Shown here in pieces: positions 1 through 8,120 of a stretch of 64,000 nucleotides of DNA (within the stretch, counting starts at the first letter, position 1; the number at the start of each line of letters is the position of its first letter). The notes under the pieces are model-generated. The model did not search any database. It had not been told where the DNA came from and saw only the letters and a list, made by a program, of their open reading frames with translations. The stretch is taken from positions 62,001 to 126,000 of the forward strand of contig NZ_FUKI01000092.1 of NCBI RefSeq assembly GCF_900163755.1, written 5' to 3'. The stretch comes from Crenothrix polyspora. GTDB lineage: Bacteria; Pseudomonadota; Gammaproteobacteria; Methylococcales; Methylomonadaceae. The position numbers and the translations under genes are program-made.

Positions 1-148
1 TAAAATTAAGTGTACGGTCAGACTGGGCATACTTATCGGATATAAGCTTTCGTGGGCTTATTCGATATTCTCAGTTTATATGACTCCTCTATAATCCCTC
101 CAAAGTAGTCTCTTGGAGGGTCTTTTAGCTGAACAGCAAGGATCTCCC

Positions 149-577
149 GTGCGTAATATTTCTGCCATTGCCTTGCAATGCGCTCAATATGCCATTGAGG
201 CTAATTTTTATGTATCCTTACTCATGATGTCGGTAGGTAGCCTGTTATCACTCACTGAAAATTACAGTATTTTTGAATTTAATGTCGATCTTTATGGCGA
301 GCTGGCCAATAATCTACGATCTATTATGGCGTACTTGGCATTGACAGAAATTATGGTTTTTTTGTTTTGTTTTCTTACCAAACAATACCAACATTTTATT
401 TTTGTAGGATTTTTTCTCATCGTCATGATCGGTTCAGTGCAATTTTATGGTGAGATAAACAGCATAGAAACAGACCCCAATCTTGATCTATGTCTTTTAT
501 ACGCGGGTTTATCGCATATTTTATTCGGCACACTGGCTGTTTATAAAAATAAACGTATTTTAGAGTCCCCTAAATAA
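149..577 (+). CDS. small multi-pass membrane protein of unknown function
   Basis: I do not recognise the family. The reading frame opens upstream at a TTG (113), but a GTG at 149 has AAGGA at 138-142 with a 6-nt gap, so I take 149, giving about 142 residues. The protein has about four hydrophobic segments: one near the N-terminus around FYVSLLMMSVGSLLSL, two adjacent ones in the middle (TEIMVFLFCFL and FIFVGFFLIVMIG), and one near the C-terminus (LLYAGLSHILFGTLAV). The tail is short and basic (YKNKR). No catalytic motif is visible. It stands alone, followed by about 700 bases without an intact gene. The membrane topology is clear but any function is unknown. Confidence 0.6.
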   Translation: MRNISAIALQCAQYAIEANFYVSLLMMSVGSLLSLTENYSIFEFNVDLYGELANNLRSIMAYLALTEIMVFLFCFLTKQYQHFIFVGFFLIVMIGSVQFYGEINSIETDPNLDLCLLYAGLSHILFGTLAVYKNKRILESPK

Positions 578-789
578 ATCTACCGAAGCGCTCAAGCCAA
601 GCGGCATTTTGCCCCAGTTTAACTCAACAACCTCTAACCTGTGGTAACGTCTTTGCTTAAATTTCTGTAAGTATTCACTTCCCCATAACGTGCCCGTGAG
701 AGTACGCTACGAAACGTAAAATCAGATAAATCCGTTAGCAATTCCTCTAAATTGTGCTTTTTTTGTCAGAATTTACTGGTTTTACACAA

Positions 790-1100
790 TTTATCCAAGT
801 GAGCGAAAAACCCCGCCGCTTTAGGGCGAGGATGAAAACGACCCACACTGCAACAGACCGAACCCTTAAAAGGGTTTAGTCACTTGTTTAGTGCGGCTAT
901 ATTCGCTACAATCAAGACTGCTGCTTAGGATCGCTACTATGACGGCAATCATGAAATCAACTGTCGGGCTGACGGAGCCAGTCTGTAAAGTGAACGATGC
1001 AACAATGCCGTTAGCAGCAGAAACCAGCAGGTAATAGCACTGTACGCCTGCTCCTTAGCAATAAGGAATCCCCTTGCTTTAGCTAGGGGAGGAAGTCGAT
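790..1100 (+). mobile_element. relic of an IS200/IS605-type element: tnpB 3' end plus right end / omega-RNA-like scaffold
   Basis: This stretch is about 311 bp and matches, in inverted orientation, the segment at 28728-29033. A short frame ending at TAA 1032-1034 encodes STVGLTEPVCKVNDATMPLA followed by AETSR, which resembles the usual TnpB C-terminus (TVGLTE...). It is followed by a hairpin with a GCAA tetraloop (TCCTTA 1052-1057, TAAGGA 1062-1067) and a terminal hairpin (CCCCTTGC 1070-1077, GCTAGGGG 1082-1089). This is the arrangement of the right end and guide-RNA scaffold of tnpB elements. Upstream of about 930 the frame no longer resembles TnpB, and no transposase ORF exists. I read it as a decayed element of which the 3' RNA-like part is best preserved. 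Confidence 0.75.
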
Positions 1101-1290
1101 GCCATATTCTCTAAAAAATAAGCACGTTAATTTTAGGCCATTATCTGAACCATTCACTGTATTGTGCATTAGTATTGTAAGTTTTAATATTTTATAGTAT
1201 TTTGTCGATTGAGCCGAGCCGTCACCGCAATAATACGGCATCATTAAGCTCCCGTTTTTGCTATAACCTAAAATTAATGAGGAGAACTGA

Positions 1291-1497
1291 ATGGCGCAAA
1301 CATCGTGGTTATCGATAGTAAATTCTGTCATCGACTGGGTACAAAAACGCATAACCGAGCGCTCATCCTGGGATGGATTTACAATTATTGTCATCAGTAT
1401 TTTGGCGTTGATTGCATCCCCTCTCATAAAATACGCGGCGTGGATTGGCTTGGCCTACGGCGGTTGGAGTTTATGGAAAACAGAGAAAAAACTGTAA
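1291..1497 (+). CDS. small membrane protein, 68 aa, unknown function
   Basis: It starts at ATG 1291 after a good ribosome binding site (GAGGAGA at about 1279-1285). The N-terminal half is amphipathic and charged (VIDWVQKRITERSSWDG). The C-terminal half holds one or two hydrophobic stretches (FTIIVISILALIASPLI and AAWIGLAYGGWSL), ending in WKTEKKL. A second frame opening at 1305 overlaps it, but lacks a ribosome binding site. About 70 nt downstream lies a coiled-coil gene on the same strand, so the two may be cotranscribed. No family recognised. Confidence 0.65.
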   Translation: MAQTSWLSIVNSVIDWVQKRITERSSWDGFTIIVISILALIASPLIKYAAWIGLAYGGWSLWKTEKKL

Positions 1498-1570
1498 AAT
1501 AATAATAATTGTTTCACGCTTATTGCTTAAACAAAAGCGTCTTTTAACCTGAGATGGAGATAACACTGCT

Positions 1571-1900
1571 ATGACGAAAGATGAAATTCAAGCTAAATTA
1601 CAAGAACATCTAACCAGCTTACAAGCTGACTTAGATGTTTTGCAAGCTAAAGCCGGTGACGCGACAGACGACCTTAAAGTAGAGCTCGATGAACAAATCG
1701 CTAACTTAAAAATTAAATTTTCAGAAGCTGAAGTTAAGTTTGATCAAATAAAAGACGCAACAGAAGAGGCTTTAAGCGGCCTTATTGCTGAAGCTGAAGG
1801 CCTATGGAACACAGTCAGCACCGAAGTAATGGAAGAAGTTGAAGAACACATAAGCAGCCCGACAGGGTTACTTGCCAAAATTAAAGCGCTATTTAGCTAA
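1571..1900 (+). CDS. small acidic coiled-coil protein, 109 aa
   Basis: It starts at ATG 1571 with GATGGAGAT about 15 nt upstream. Nearly the whole protein is helical with heptad-like spacing (LQEHLTSLQADLDVLQAK, DEQIANLKIKFSEAEVKF), has few aromatics and no transmembrane segment. The C-terminus (SSPTGLLAKIKALFS) could form a short amphipathic helix. The composition resembles small stress-induced or apolipoprotein-like helical proteins, but I cannot assign a family. A strong terminator-like hairpin follows at 1925-1956, so it is probably the last gene of its unit, perhaps with the small membrane protein upstream. Confidence 0.65.
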   Translation: MTKDEIQAKLQEHLTSLQADLDVLQAKAGDATDDLKVELDEQIANLKIKFSEAEVKFDQIKDATEEALSGLIAEAEGLWNTVSTEVMEEVEEHISSPTGLLAKIKALFS

Positions 1901-1924
1901 AGCCTGTAAAAATCAGTGATCACG

Positions 1925-1956
1925 GGTGGCGAATGCCTCTGCATTCGCTACCTTTT
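1925..1956 (+). terminator. rho-independent terminator after the coiled-coil gene
   Basis: The sequence GGTGGCGAATGC (1925-1936) pairs with GCATTCGCTACC (1941-1952), with one G-T pair, around the loop CTCT, and is followed by TTTT. The stem is 12 bp and lies 25 nt past the stop at 1900. Confidence 0.75.
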
Positions 1957-2054
1957 CAGAGACAGCCATTGTGCAATAACATGGTTCTGCAAGATATCAT
2001 CTGCATTGAGTCTATAGCAGAAATTATTTACCTGACAATCTATCGCCTGTTAGC

Positions 2055-3104
2055 CTAAAAAAATATCTCAACCGGTAAACCATTTATCAATTTTTGTTTA
2101 ATAGGCTGCATAAACTCTAGCTGTATCATAACTTCATTGCCCGATAAAGTCGGCTTATTTAAAGGCGTAAGTTTTGCCACTTTAGAGGCCTCCAACACTT
2201 TTGCGAATACTTTTTCACCATCGGCAAACAGTATTTTTGCCGACCGTCCTGCAACGGCATAATCAATATTATCGGGTGCCAAATACGCAGTTATATAAAT
2301 TTTTTCATTTTTTGTTAGCGTAAAAATCAAATCCCCCCGAGAGACATAGCTACCTTCAACCGCCAATATGTCAGAAATACTACCAGGAATGGGTGAAAAA
2401 ATAGCCAGCGCTTTAGCTTGTAAATCCAACTTCTTTCTTTCTAGAACCAACTCTTTAATACGCAATGCTTCTTGACCTATTTCAGCCGATTGCATCATAC
2501 GGGTAGTTGCCTTGGCACGCGCTATCGCCGCTTCTAAATCAGCCAGATGCACCAATGTTTCTTCATACTGAAATCGAGAAAATTTAACTTCGGCATCGGT
2601 TGCCGCGCCCCGATTAAATAACTGCGTCACCTCATCCAACCGTTTTTTCATATACACTTTCTGGCTGATTGCAAAATTGAGATTAACATGCTTTATAGAA
2701 TCTCGATTTTTGATATCTTTTGCAGACGGATTGTGCTGTAAATAATCCAATTCGGATTTAATTAAACTTTCTTTTTTCTTCAGCTCAGGCTGGTCAAGTC
2801 GACACAAAAACTCGCCCGCTTTAATTTTTTGTCCCGATTTAACAGATATATTTGCTATATAGCCATCCTCATTTGCCCTGACTTCTATCTGTGGCACAGC
2901 AATATAACCGGAGACACGCACCGTTAATAAATGCATACCAAATTTAATAAGAAAAAAAACTAACGGGCTACATATAAGCAGCATAAGCAAAGTCACTCGC
3001 CACGGTGTTAACTTTATTTTCTCTTGTCTCGGCATTGCATCTACAGGACCTTGACCTAATTCTTTATAAAATTTTTGTGTTCGCCTATCGAATTTCATTT
3101 TCAT
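2055..3104 (-). CDS. HlyD-family periplasmic adaptor (membrane fusion) protein
   Basis: This is a 349-residue protein with a cytoplasmic N-terminus (about 30 aa), one transmembrane helix (about residues 34-57), a split biotinyl-lipoyl domain (VRANEDGYIANISVKSGQKI, resuming at PIPGSISDILAVEGSYVSRGD), a long coiled-coil hairpin (about 105-215) and a C-terminal beta-barrel region. The start ATG at 3104 has AGGATG about 8 nt upstream. Such adaptors link an inner-membrane transporter or synthase to an outer-membrane channel. No transporter or TolC gene is adjacent. It is divergent from pgaABCD and separated from it by about 565 bp, so a link to PGA export, comparable to the HlyD-like part of Alg44 in alginate export, is possible but only inferred. 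It carries no PilZ domain. Confidence 0.85.
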   Translation of the reverse strand: MKMKFDRRTQKFYKELGQGPVDAMPRQEKIKLTPWRVTLLMLLICSPLVFFLIKFGMHLLTVRVSGYIAVPQIEVRANEDGYIANISVKSGQKIKAGEFLCRLDQPELKKKESLIKSELDYLQHNPSAKDIKNRDSIKHVNLNFAISQKVYMKKRLDEVTQLFNRGAATDAEVKFSRFQYEETLVHLADLEAAIARAKATTRMMQSAEIGQEALRIKELVLERKKLDLQAKALAIFSPIPGSISDILAVEGSYVSRGDLIFTLTKNEKIYITAYLAPDNIDYAVAGRSAKILFADGEKVFAKVLEASKVAKLTPLNKPTLSGNEVMIQLEFMQPIKQKLINGLPVEIFF

Positions 3105-3670
3105 GTTTAAAACATCCTTTCATCAAACCCCGATTAACCCACGCATTATGAAAAATACGTTCTTCCTTTATTACCAGCAGCCTATTAAAGACCTAATGTT
3201 ATACTGCACATGAATTACAAAAATTGTAAAATTAAGCAATAAAATGCCGTAATCTCGACATATAGCAGTGCCTAATTTATCACGATGGCTTGTTAACATC
3301 AAAAATGAGTGGCAAAATAATACCCATCACCCTAGCACCTAGATTAATTTCTGCATTACTAAGTAGGCGATAAAAAAACTGTTTTGGATAAAAACAACAA
3401 AACACTAGCTTAAAAGCAACAACAAAATATCTGCACTGTTGGCGTTAAATAATGTGACACCTAAAAATTAATTTTGTTATAAATCAAATTGATATATCTA
3501 CAAAAAATCACTAAAAAAAGTAAAGATATGCGCGTCTCACAATTTTTATTACATTATCTATGACTCCAAACAATAATTTTTTATTTGCAAATAAAAAATT
3601 ATATGCTTAACATACCTACTAAGCTGCTAGGCCATATTTTAAAAAAAACAAGGGCATTTTAAAATTTTTT
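3105..3670. promoter_or_regulatory. divergent AT-rich regulatory region between the HlyD gene and pgaA, with a perfect 30-bp palindrome
   Basis: About 565 bp without a gene separate two divergent transcripts. The striking feature is a perfect 30-bp palindrome at 3573-3602, whose left half is ATAATTTTTTATTTG, centred between 3587 and 3588. It ends 68 nt before the pgaA start. It could be a regulator binding site or an RNA hairpin in the pgaA leader. I cannot pick a convincing promoter in such AT-rich DNA and see no cyclic-di-GMP riboswitch consensus. Confidence 0.55.
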
Positions 3671-6238
3671 ATGAAAAGACTAAGAGCGTCTGCGTCAAAG
3701 TCCGTTAAAAAAATACTCTTACTCAGTATGTGCCTGCACGTACCCGCAGCATTGAGTGAAATGGCTTCCGACGCGCAGTACCAACAAGCCATACAAATTG
3801 CACGCACAGGTGACACAGCACAAGCACTAAAGCTACTTGAGCATATCTTGCAAAATAACCCCGGTATTCAACGTTATCGTTACGATTATATACAGATATT
3901 GTCATGGGAAAACCGCGATAGCGAAGTGCTTAAACAAGAGGCGGTTATCAATATCAATACTGCACCTATTTTTGTCCTTGAAGCCGTTGCCAAATCCGCC
4001 AGAAATACTAAAGACTTTCATCATGCAGAAGTCTTGTATCGCCGTGCTATGGCAGCAGACCCTGCACGCCTTGATCCACAACTGGGCTTAGCATGGGTCA
4101 TGATTGATCAACAACAAGCAGATTCTGCCATTCCTCTACTGACCAATCTTGCCCAAACATACCCGCAAAATATTGATATACTGATGGCGTTGGCATCGGC
4201 CTATGAAGTCAAAAAGCAATACCTGACTTCAATTATGTTATACGAAAACATTCTTAGCCTTCAGCCTGACCATACAGGCGCGTTGCGCGGCCAAATTTTT
4301 GCTTTAACAGCAACCGGCGCTATCCCGCTCGCCTATGAAAAAGCACAGGCCAACAAAGGGTTATTTTCTGATGATGAATGGGCGCACTTTCATTGGGATG
4401 CTGCAGCGACGTTAATCCGCTGGGGTGAGGCCACGCCATTTGAAGAAAAACAGCGTTTTGATGAAACAGATATTGCCATCAAAGCCGTTGAAGACAATAT
4501 CGCTCTTATTAAAACGCTAAAACTTAAAGAACCTGAAGTCTGGCTTAGGCGTGCACGTATTGATTTAATTATAGCGCTGCGTTATCGATACAGAATGCAA
4601 GATGTCATTAAACAGTACGACATTTTACAGCAGCAAAAAATTGCGATACCCGCCTACGGACGCGCACCAGTGGCGGATGCTTATCTGTATTTAGAAGAAC
4701 CCGAAAAAGCCCGCGATATCTATCTTTCCATTATAAAAGAACTGCCGCAAGATTTTAGCGCCCGTTCAGCGCTGGTATATGCCTATCTTGAAACAGAACA
4801 ATTTGATGAGGCCGTTAAACTGGCCGCACAACTGGCCAAAGAACAGCCTGCTAAATTACGCTTTAAACCTGCTAATGCGGCAGAATACACCAAAGGTAAT
4901 CCTAAAAAAACCAGTACCGAATTAACACTTGCTGATATGAGTGCTTATGCCGACAAACTTGACGACGCTGTGGATAAGCTAGAAGCTTTATATAATAGAG
5001 CGTCTTTTAATACCGACATCCGCCACGATTTAGCCCGTGCTTACTATTTTCGTGGTTGGCCGCGCCGCGCCGAAAAACATTTTGATATGGCGTTAAATAT
5101 CGCGCCTAAACACTTAGGTCTTAAAGTAGGTCATGCTGAAATAATGCGCGAATTACAGTCTTACCGCAAAGCAGAAAAAGAAACACTGACATTATTCCGC
5201 GATTACCCCGAAGATAAAGGCGTGCAAAAACAAAAACAGCTTTGGGATATTCATAACGATTGGCAGTTTAAATCCTCTAATAACGGCGGAATCAGCACCA
5301 ATCCCAAGTCAGATACCAATAACAACCCCAGAGGTAGTGAAGATATCAGTACGGAAAACTATCTGTACACACCGCCTATTGATTACAATTTCCGCATTTT
5401 TGCGCATCAAGGCTGGAGTACAGGGCTATTTCCTATGCAATCAATTCAAAGACCGGCACAGCCAGGGCAAGCTCGCCCGCCTCTAGAGCCACAGCCTGAT
5501 TTGCGTGCCTACTTAAGAACTTACGGATTAGGACTAGAATATTCTGCTAGAAATCTGATCGCCACCTCTGAAATTCACTATGATAACTTTAGCCAAGACC
5601 ATGCGCACGTTGGCATAAATGGTGCTGTCAGCTATGAATTTAATGATCGCTGGCAACTGTCCGCAGGATTTGATAGCCTCGACAACAATATTTCTTTACG
5701 CGCACTTAGCGCTGGCACTACCGCAACGTCAGGTAAACTGGGTGTAACCTACCGAGTGCATGAGTCTAGGCAGTTTGATCTCAATACACAGTATGCCGCT
5801 TACTCAGACAATAATAATCGCTTTGAAGTCGGCGGCAGTTACTATGAGCGCTGGTACAGTGGTCCGCGCTACAAATTTTCCACACGGTTAAACGCGGGCT
5901 ACTCCAATAACTCAGAAGGATACACGCCTACGTTACGCAGCGGCCTACCCTACTTTAATCCTAAAAATGATGCGACGGTATCTTTAACAGTAGATAACGA
6001 CTACCTGACCTACCGTTATTATGACACGACATTCCATCAAAGACTGGCTTTGTCCGTAGGCAATTATTGGCAACAAGGCTATGGCTCTGACTTAATAGGA
6101 AGTATTCAATATGAACATCGCTGGAAAACCCTTGACCGCTTTGAACTAACCTACGGCGCAAGCCGAGGTTATACATCTTACGATGGAACGCCAACAGAAA
6201 ACTGGATTTTTTACCTGAATACCGATTTAAGATTCTAA
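3671..6238 (+). CDS. pgaA: PgaA, outer-membrane poly-beta-1,6-GlcNAc export porin
   Basis: The 855-residue product has a signal peptide (basic MKRLRASASKSVKK, then a hydrophobic core ending at about ALSE). A long periplasmic superhelix of TPR-like repeats covers about residues 35-520. A C-terminal beta-barrel of about 300 residues ends in DLRF, a typical outer-membrane C-terminus with terminal phenylalanine. The length and layout match PgaA/HmsH, which guides deacetylated PGA through the outer membrane. It is first in pgaABCD, with only 2 nt before pgaB. The start ATG 3671 lacks a clear Shine-Dalgarno sequence but fits the signal peptide exactly. Confidence 0.92.
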   Translation: MKRLRASASKSVKKILLLSMCLHVPAALSEMASDAQYQQAIQIARTGDTAQALKLLEHILQNNPGIQRYRYDYIQILSWENRDSEVLKQEAVININTAPIFVLEAVAKSARNTKDFHHAEVLYRRAMAADPARLDPQLGLAWVMIDQQQADSAIPLLTNLAQTYPQNIDILMALASAYEVKKQYLTSIMLYENILSLQPDHTGALRGQIFALTATGAIPLAYEKAQANKGLFSDDEWAHFHWDAAATLIRWGEATPFEEKQRFDETDIAIKAVEDNIALIKTLKLKEPEVWLRRARIDLIIALRYRYRMQDVIKQYDILQQQKIAIPAYGRAPVADAYLYLEEPEKARDIYLSIIKELPQDFSARSALVYAYLETEQFDEAVKLAAQLAKEQPAKLRFKPANAAEYTKGNPKKTSTELTLADMSAYADKLDDAVDKLEALYNRASFNTDIRHDLARAYYFRGWPRRAEKHFDMALNIAPKHLGLKVGHAEIMRELQSYRKAEKETLTLFRDYPEDKGVQKQKQLWDIHNDWQFKSSNNGGISTNPKSDTNNNPRGSEDISTENYLYTPPIDYNFRIFAHQGWSTGLFPMQSIQRPAQPGQARPPLEPQPDLRAYLRTYGLGLEYSARNLIATSEIHYDNFSQDHAHVGINGAVSYEFNDRWQLSAGFDSLDNNISLRALSAGTTATSGKLGVTYRVHESRQFDLNTQYAAYSDNNNRFEVGGSYYERWYSGPRYKFSTRLNAGYSNNSEGYTPTLRSGLPYFNPKNDATVSLTVDNDYLTYRYYDTTFHQRLALSVGNYWQQGYGSDLIGSIQYEHRWKTLDRFELTYGASRGYTSYDGTPTENWIFYLNTDLRF

Positions 6239-6240
6239 AC

Positions 6241-8118
6241 ATGTTTAAAAAACTCGCTTTTGTGTTGTGTTTACTGGCTAGCTCGGCAGCTAGTGCTTAC
6301 CAAGATAGCTTTATTGCACTGTGTTATCACGATGTTAAAGACAGCTGGGACGACGACCCAACCACGGTTAGCGTTGATGTATTACTCAGCCATTTATCTT
6401 GGATTAAAACCCACAATTTTCATCCGGTTAGCATACAAGATATTGTCGATGCGCGGAATGGTGATAAACCGTTGCCGGAAAATGCCGTATTACTGACTTT
6501 TGACGACGGTTACAGCAGTTTTTACAGCCGTATTTACCCCGCTTTAAAATCATTTCACTACCCTGCCGTTTATGGCTTAGTCACCAGCTGGATGGAAATA
6601 CAGCAAGGCCAAATGGTAAAATACGGTAGTCAATTAAAACCACGCGAAGACTTTATCAGTTGGCCACAAGTGCAAGAAATGGTTGACTCCGGTCTCATTG
6701 AAATGGCTTCCCACACCGATGATTTACATCACGGTATTATCAGCAACCCACAAAATAGCTCAGAACCTGCCGCTACGTCACGCGGCTATAATCCCGATAC
6801 CAAAAGTTACGAATCAGACAACGCTTTTAGAGCGCGTATTGATGCCGATTTACAAAAAAGCGCTGATACCTTATTCCAGCATTTAGGCAAAAGACCCAGA
6901 GCCTTAATCTGGCCTTATGGTAGTTTCAGCCACGAAACTATTGGCATTGCCCGTGACAATGGTTTTTCTGTTACTATGAGCCTGCAAGATGGCATGAACA
7001 ATCTGTATGATCTGATTGCAGTGAAACGGCATTTAATAACAGACAACAAAACATTAGCCGATTTTGCTTATACATTGACACACTTTAATGAATCTGAGCC
7101 GGTTCGTGTTGCCCATGTTGACCTTGACTACGTCTACGATAAAGATCCGCTGCAACTTGATCGCAATCTGGATAAATTGCTGGATCGTATGTTAAGCCTG
7201 CACATCAATACAGTTTATCTGCAAGCCTATGCCGATCCAGATGGTAACGGCAATGCCGATGCCCTGTATTTCCCCAACCGACACTTACCCATGCGCAGCG
7301 ACTTATTTAACCGTGTCGCTTGGCAATTAAAAACCAGAGCCAGAGTAAACGTATTTGCCTGGTTGCCCGTATTGGCTTTTGCGGTGGATGCGCCCGATGA
7401 TTGGTGGGTTCATGAATTAAAAGACGGCAAAACAATGCGCAGTAAAAACAGTTACCAACGCTTGTCACCGTTTCATCACGAAGCCCGTGAATTTATTACT
7501 GAAATTTATGAAGACTTAGCTAAAAACGCGCATTTTTACGGCGTATTGTTTCACGATGATGCTATGTTAACCGACTTTGAAGACATGAGCCCAGCGGCGT
7601 TATCGCATACCAAAGGCTTAAAACCCGAAGAACAGATGGCTGTTAAAGTATCGGCCTTAACCGATTTTACTTTACACCTCGCCGAAAAAGTACGGCATTA
7701 CCGCCCAGAAATTAAAACCGCGCGTAATCTTTATGCCAACGTCGCTTTAAACCCTGCTAGCAGCGCCTGGCTATCGCAATCTTTACCTAATTTTTTACAA
7801 AGCTATGACTATGTCGCGGTTATGGCTATGCCACAAATGGAAAATGCAGAAAAACCTAGCGAATGGTTAACCGAGTTAATCAATAAAATTGCCTTACACC
7901 CGCAAGGCCTGAAAAAAACTGTTTTTGAATTACAAGCCGTAGACTGGAAAACACGACAACCAATACCAGATGAAGAAGTTGCATCACAAATGGAATTATT
8001 GCAAAGACATAATGCCTTAAATTTTGGTTATTACCCTGACAATTTCCTTCTTAACCAACCTTCACTGACAATGTTAAAAACGATGATGTCGCTGGAAACC
8101 CACCCATACGGTAACTAG
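6241..8118 (+). CDS. pgaB: PgaB, poly-beta-1,6-GlcNAc N-deacetylase with C-terminal hydrolase domain
   Basis: This 625-residue periplasmic enzyme deacetylates part of the PGA chain for export. The N-terminal CE4 polysaccharide deacetylase domain (about 22-275) has TFDDGY at 86-91 (D88, D89) and SHTDDLHHG with H158 and H163, corresponding to the metal and catalytic residues of the E. coli enzyme. The C-terminal domain (about 285-620) matches the PgaB glycoside-hydrolase-like barrel, with HDD at 438-440. The N-terminus is a signal peptide (MFKKLAFVLCLLASSAASA) without a proper lipobox, so the protein is probably soluble in the periplasm, unlike the E. coli lipoprotein. It follows pgaA by 2 nt and precedes pgaC by 2 nt. 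Confidence 0.93.
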   Translation: MFKKLAFVLCLLASSAASAYQDSFIALCYHDVKDSWDDDPTTVSVDVLLSHLSWIKTHNFHPVSIQDIVDARNGDKPLPENAVLLTFDDGYSSFYSRIYPALKSFHYPAVYGLVTSWMEIQQGQMVKYGSQLKPREDFISWPQVQEMVDSGLIEMASHTDDLHHGIISNPQNSSEPAATSRGYNPDTKSYESDNAFRARIDADLQKSADTLFQHLGKRPRALIWPYGSFSHETIGIARDNGFSVTMSLQDGMNNLYDLIAVKRHLITDNKTLADFAYTLTHFNESEPVRVAHVDLDYVYDKDPLQLDRNLDKLLDRMLSLHINTVYLQAYADPDGNGNADALYFPNRHLPMRSDLFNRVAWQLKTRARVNVFAWLPVLAFAVDAPDDWWVHELKDGKTMRSKNSYQRLSPFHHEAREFITEIYEDLAKNAHFYGVLFHDDAMLTDFEDMSPAALSHTKGLKPEEQMAVKVSALTDFTLHLAEKVRHYRPEIKTARNLYANVALNPASSAWLSQSLPNFLQSYDYVAVMAMPQMENAEKPSEWLTELINKIALHPQGLKKTVFELQAVDWKTRQPIPDEEVASQMELLQRHNALNFGYYPDNFLLNQPSLTMLKTMMSLETHPYGN

Positions 8119-8120
8119 GT

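Noticed and set aside
1083-1427. 114-codon open frame on the minus strand
   Set aside because: It overlaps the tnpB-end relic and a better-supported gene on the other strand (1291-1497), and lacks a ribosome binding site.
3105-3670. Cyclic-di-GMP riboswitch in the pgaA leader
   Set aside because: No GEMM-type conserved core was found. The only notable structure is the AT-rich palindrome.
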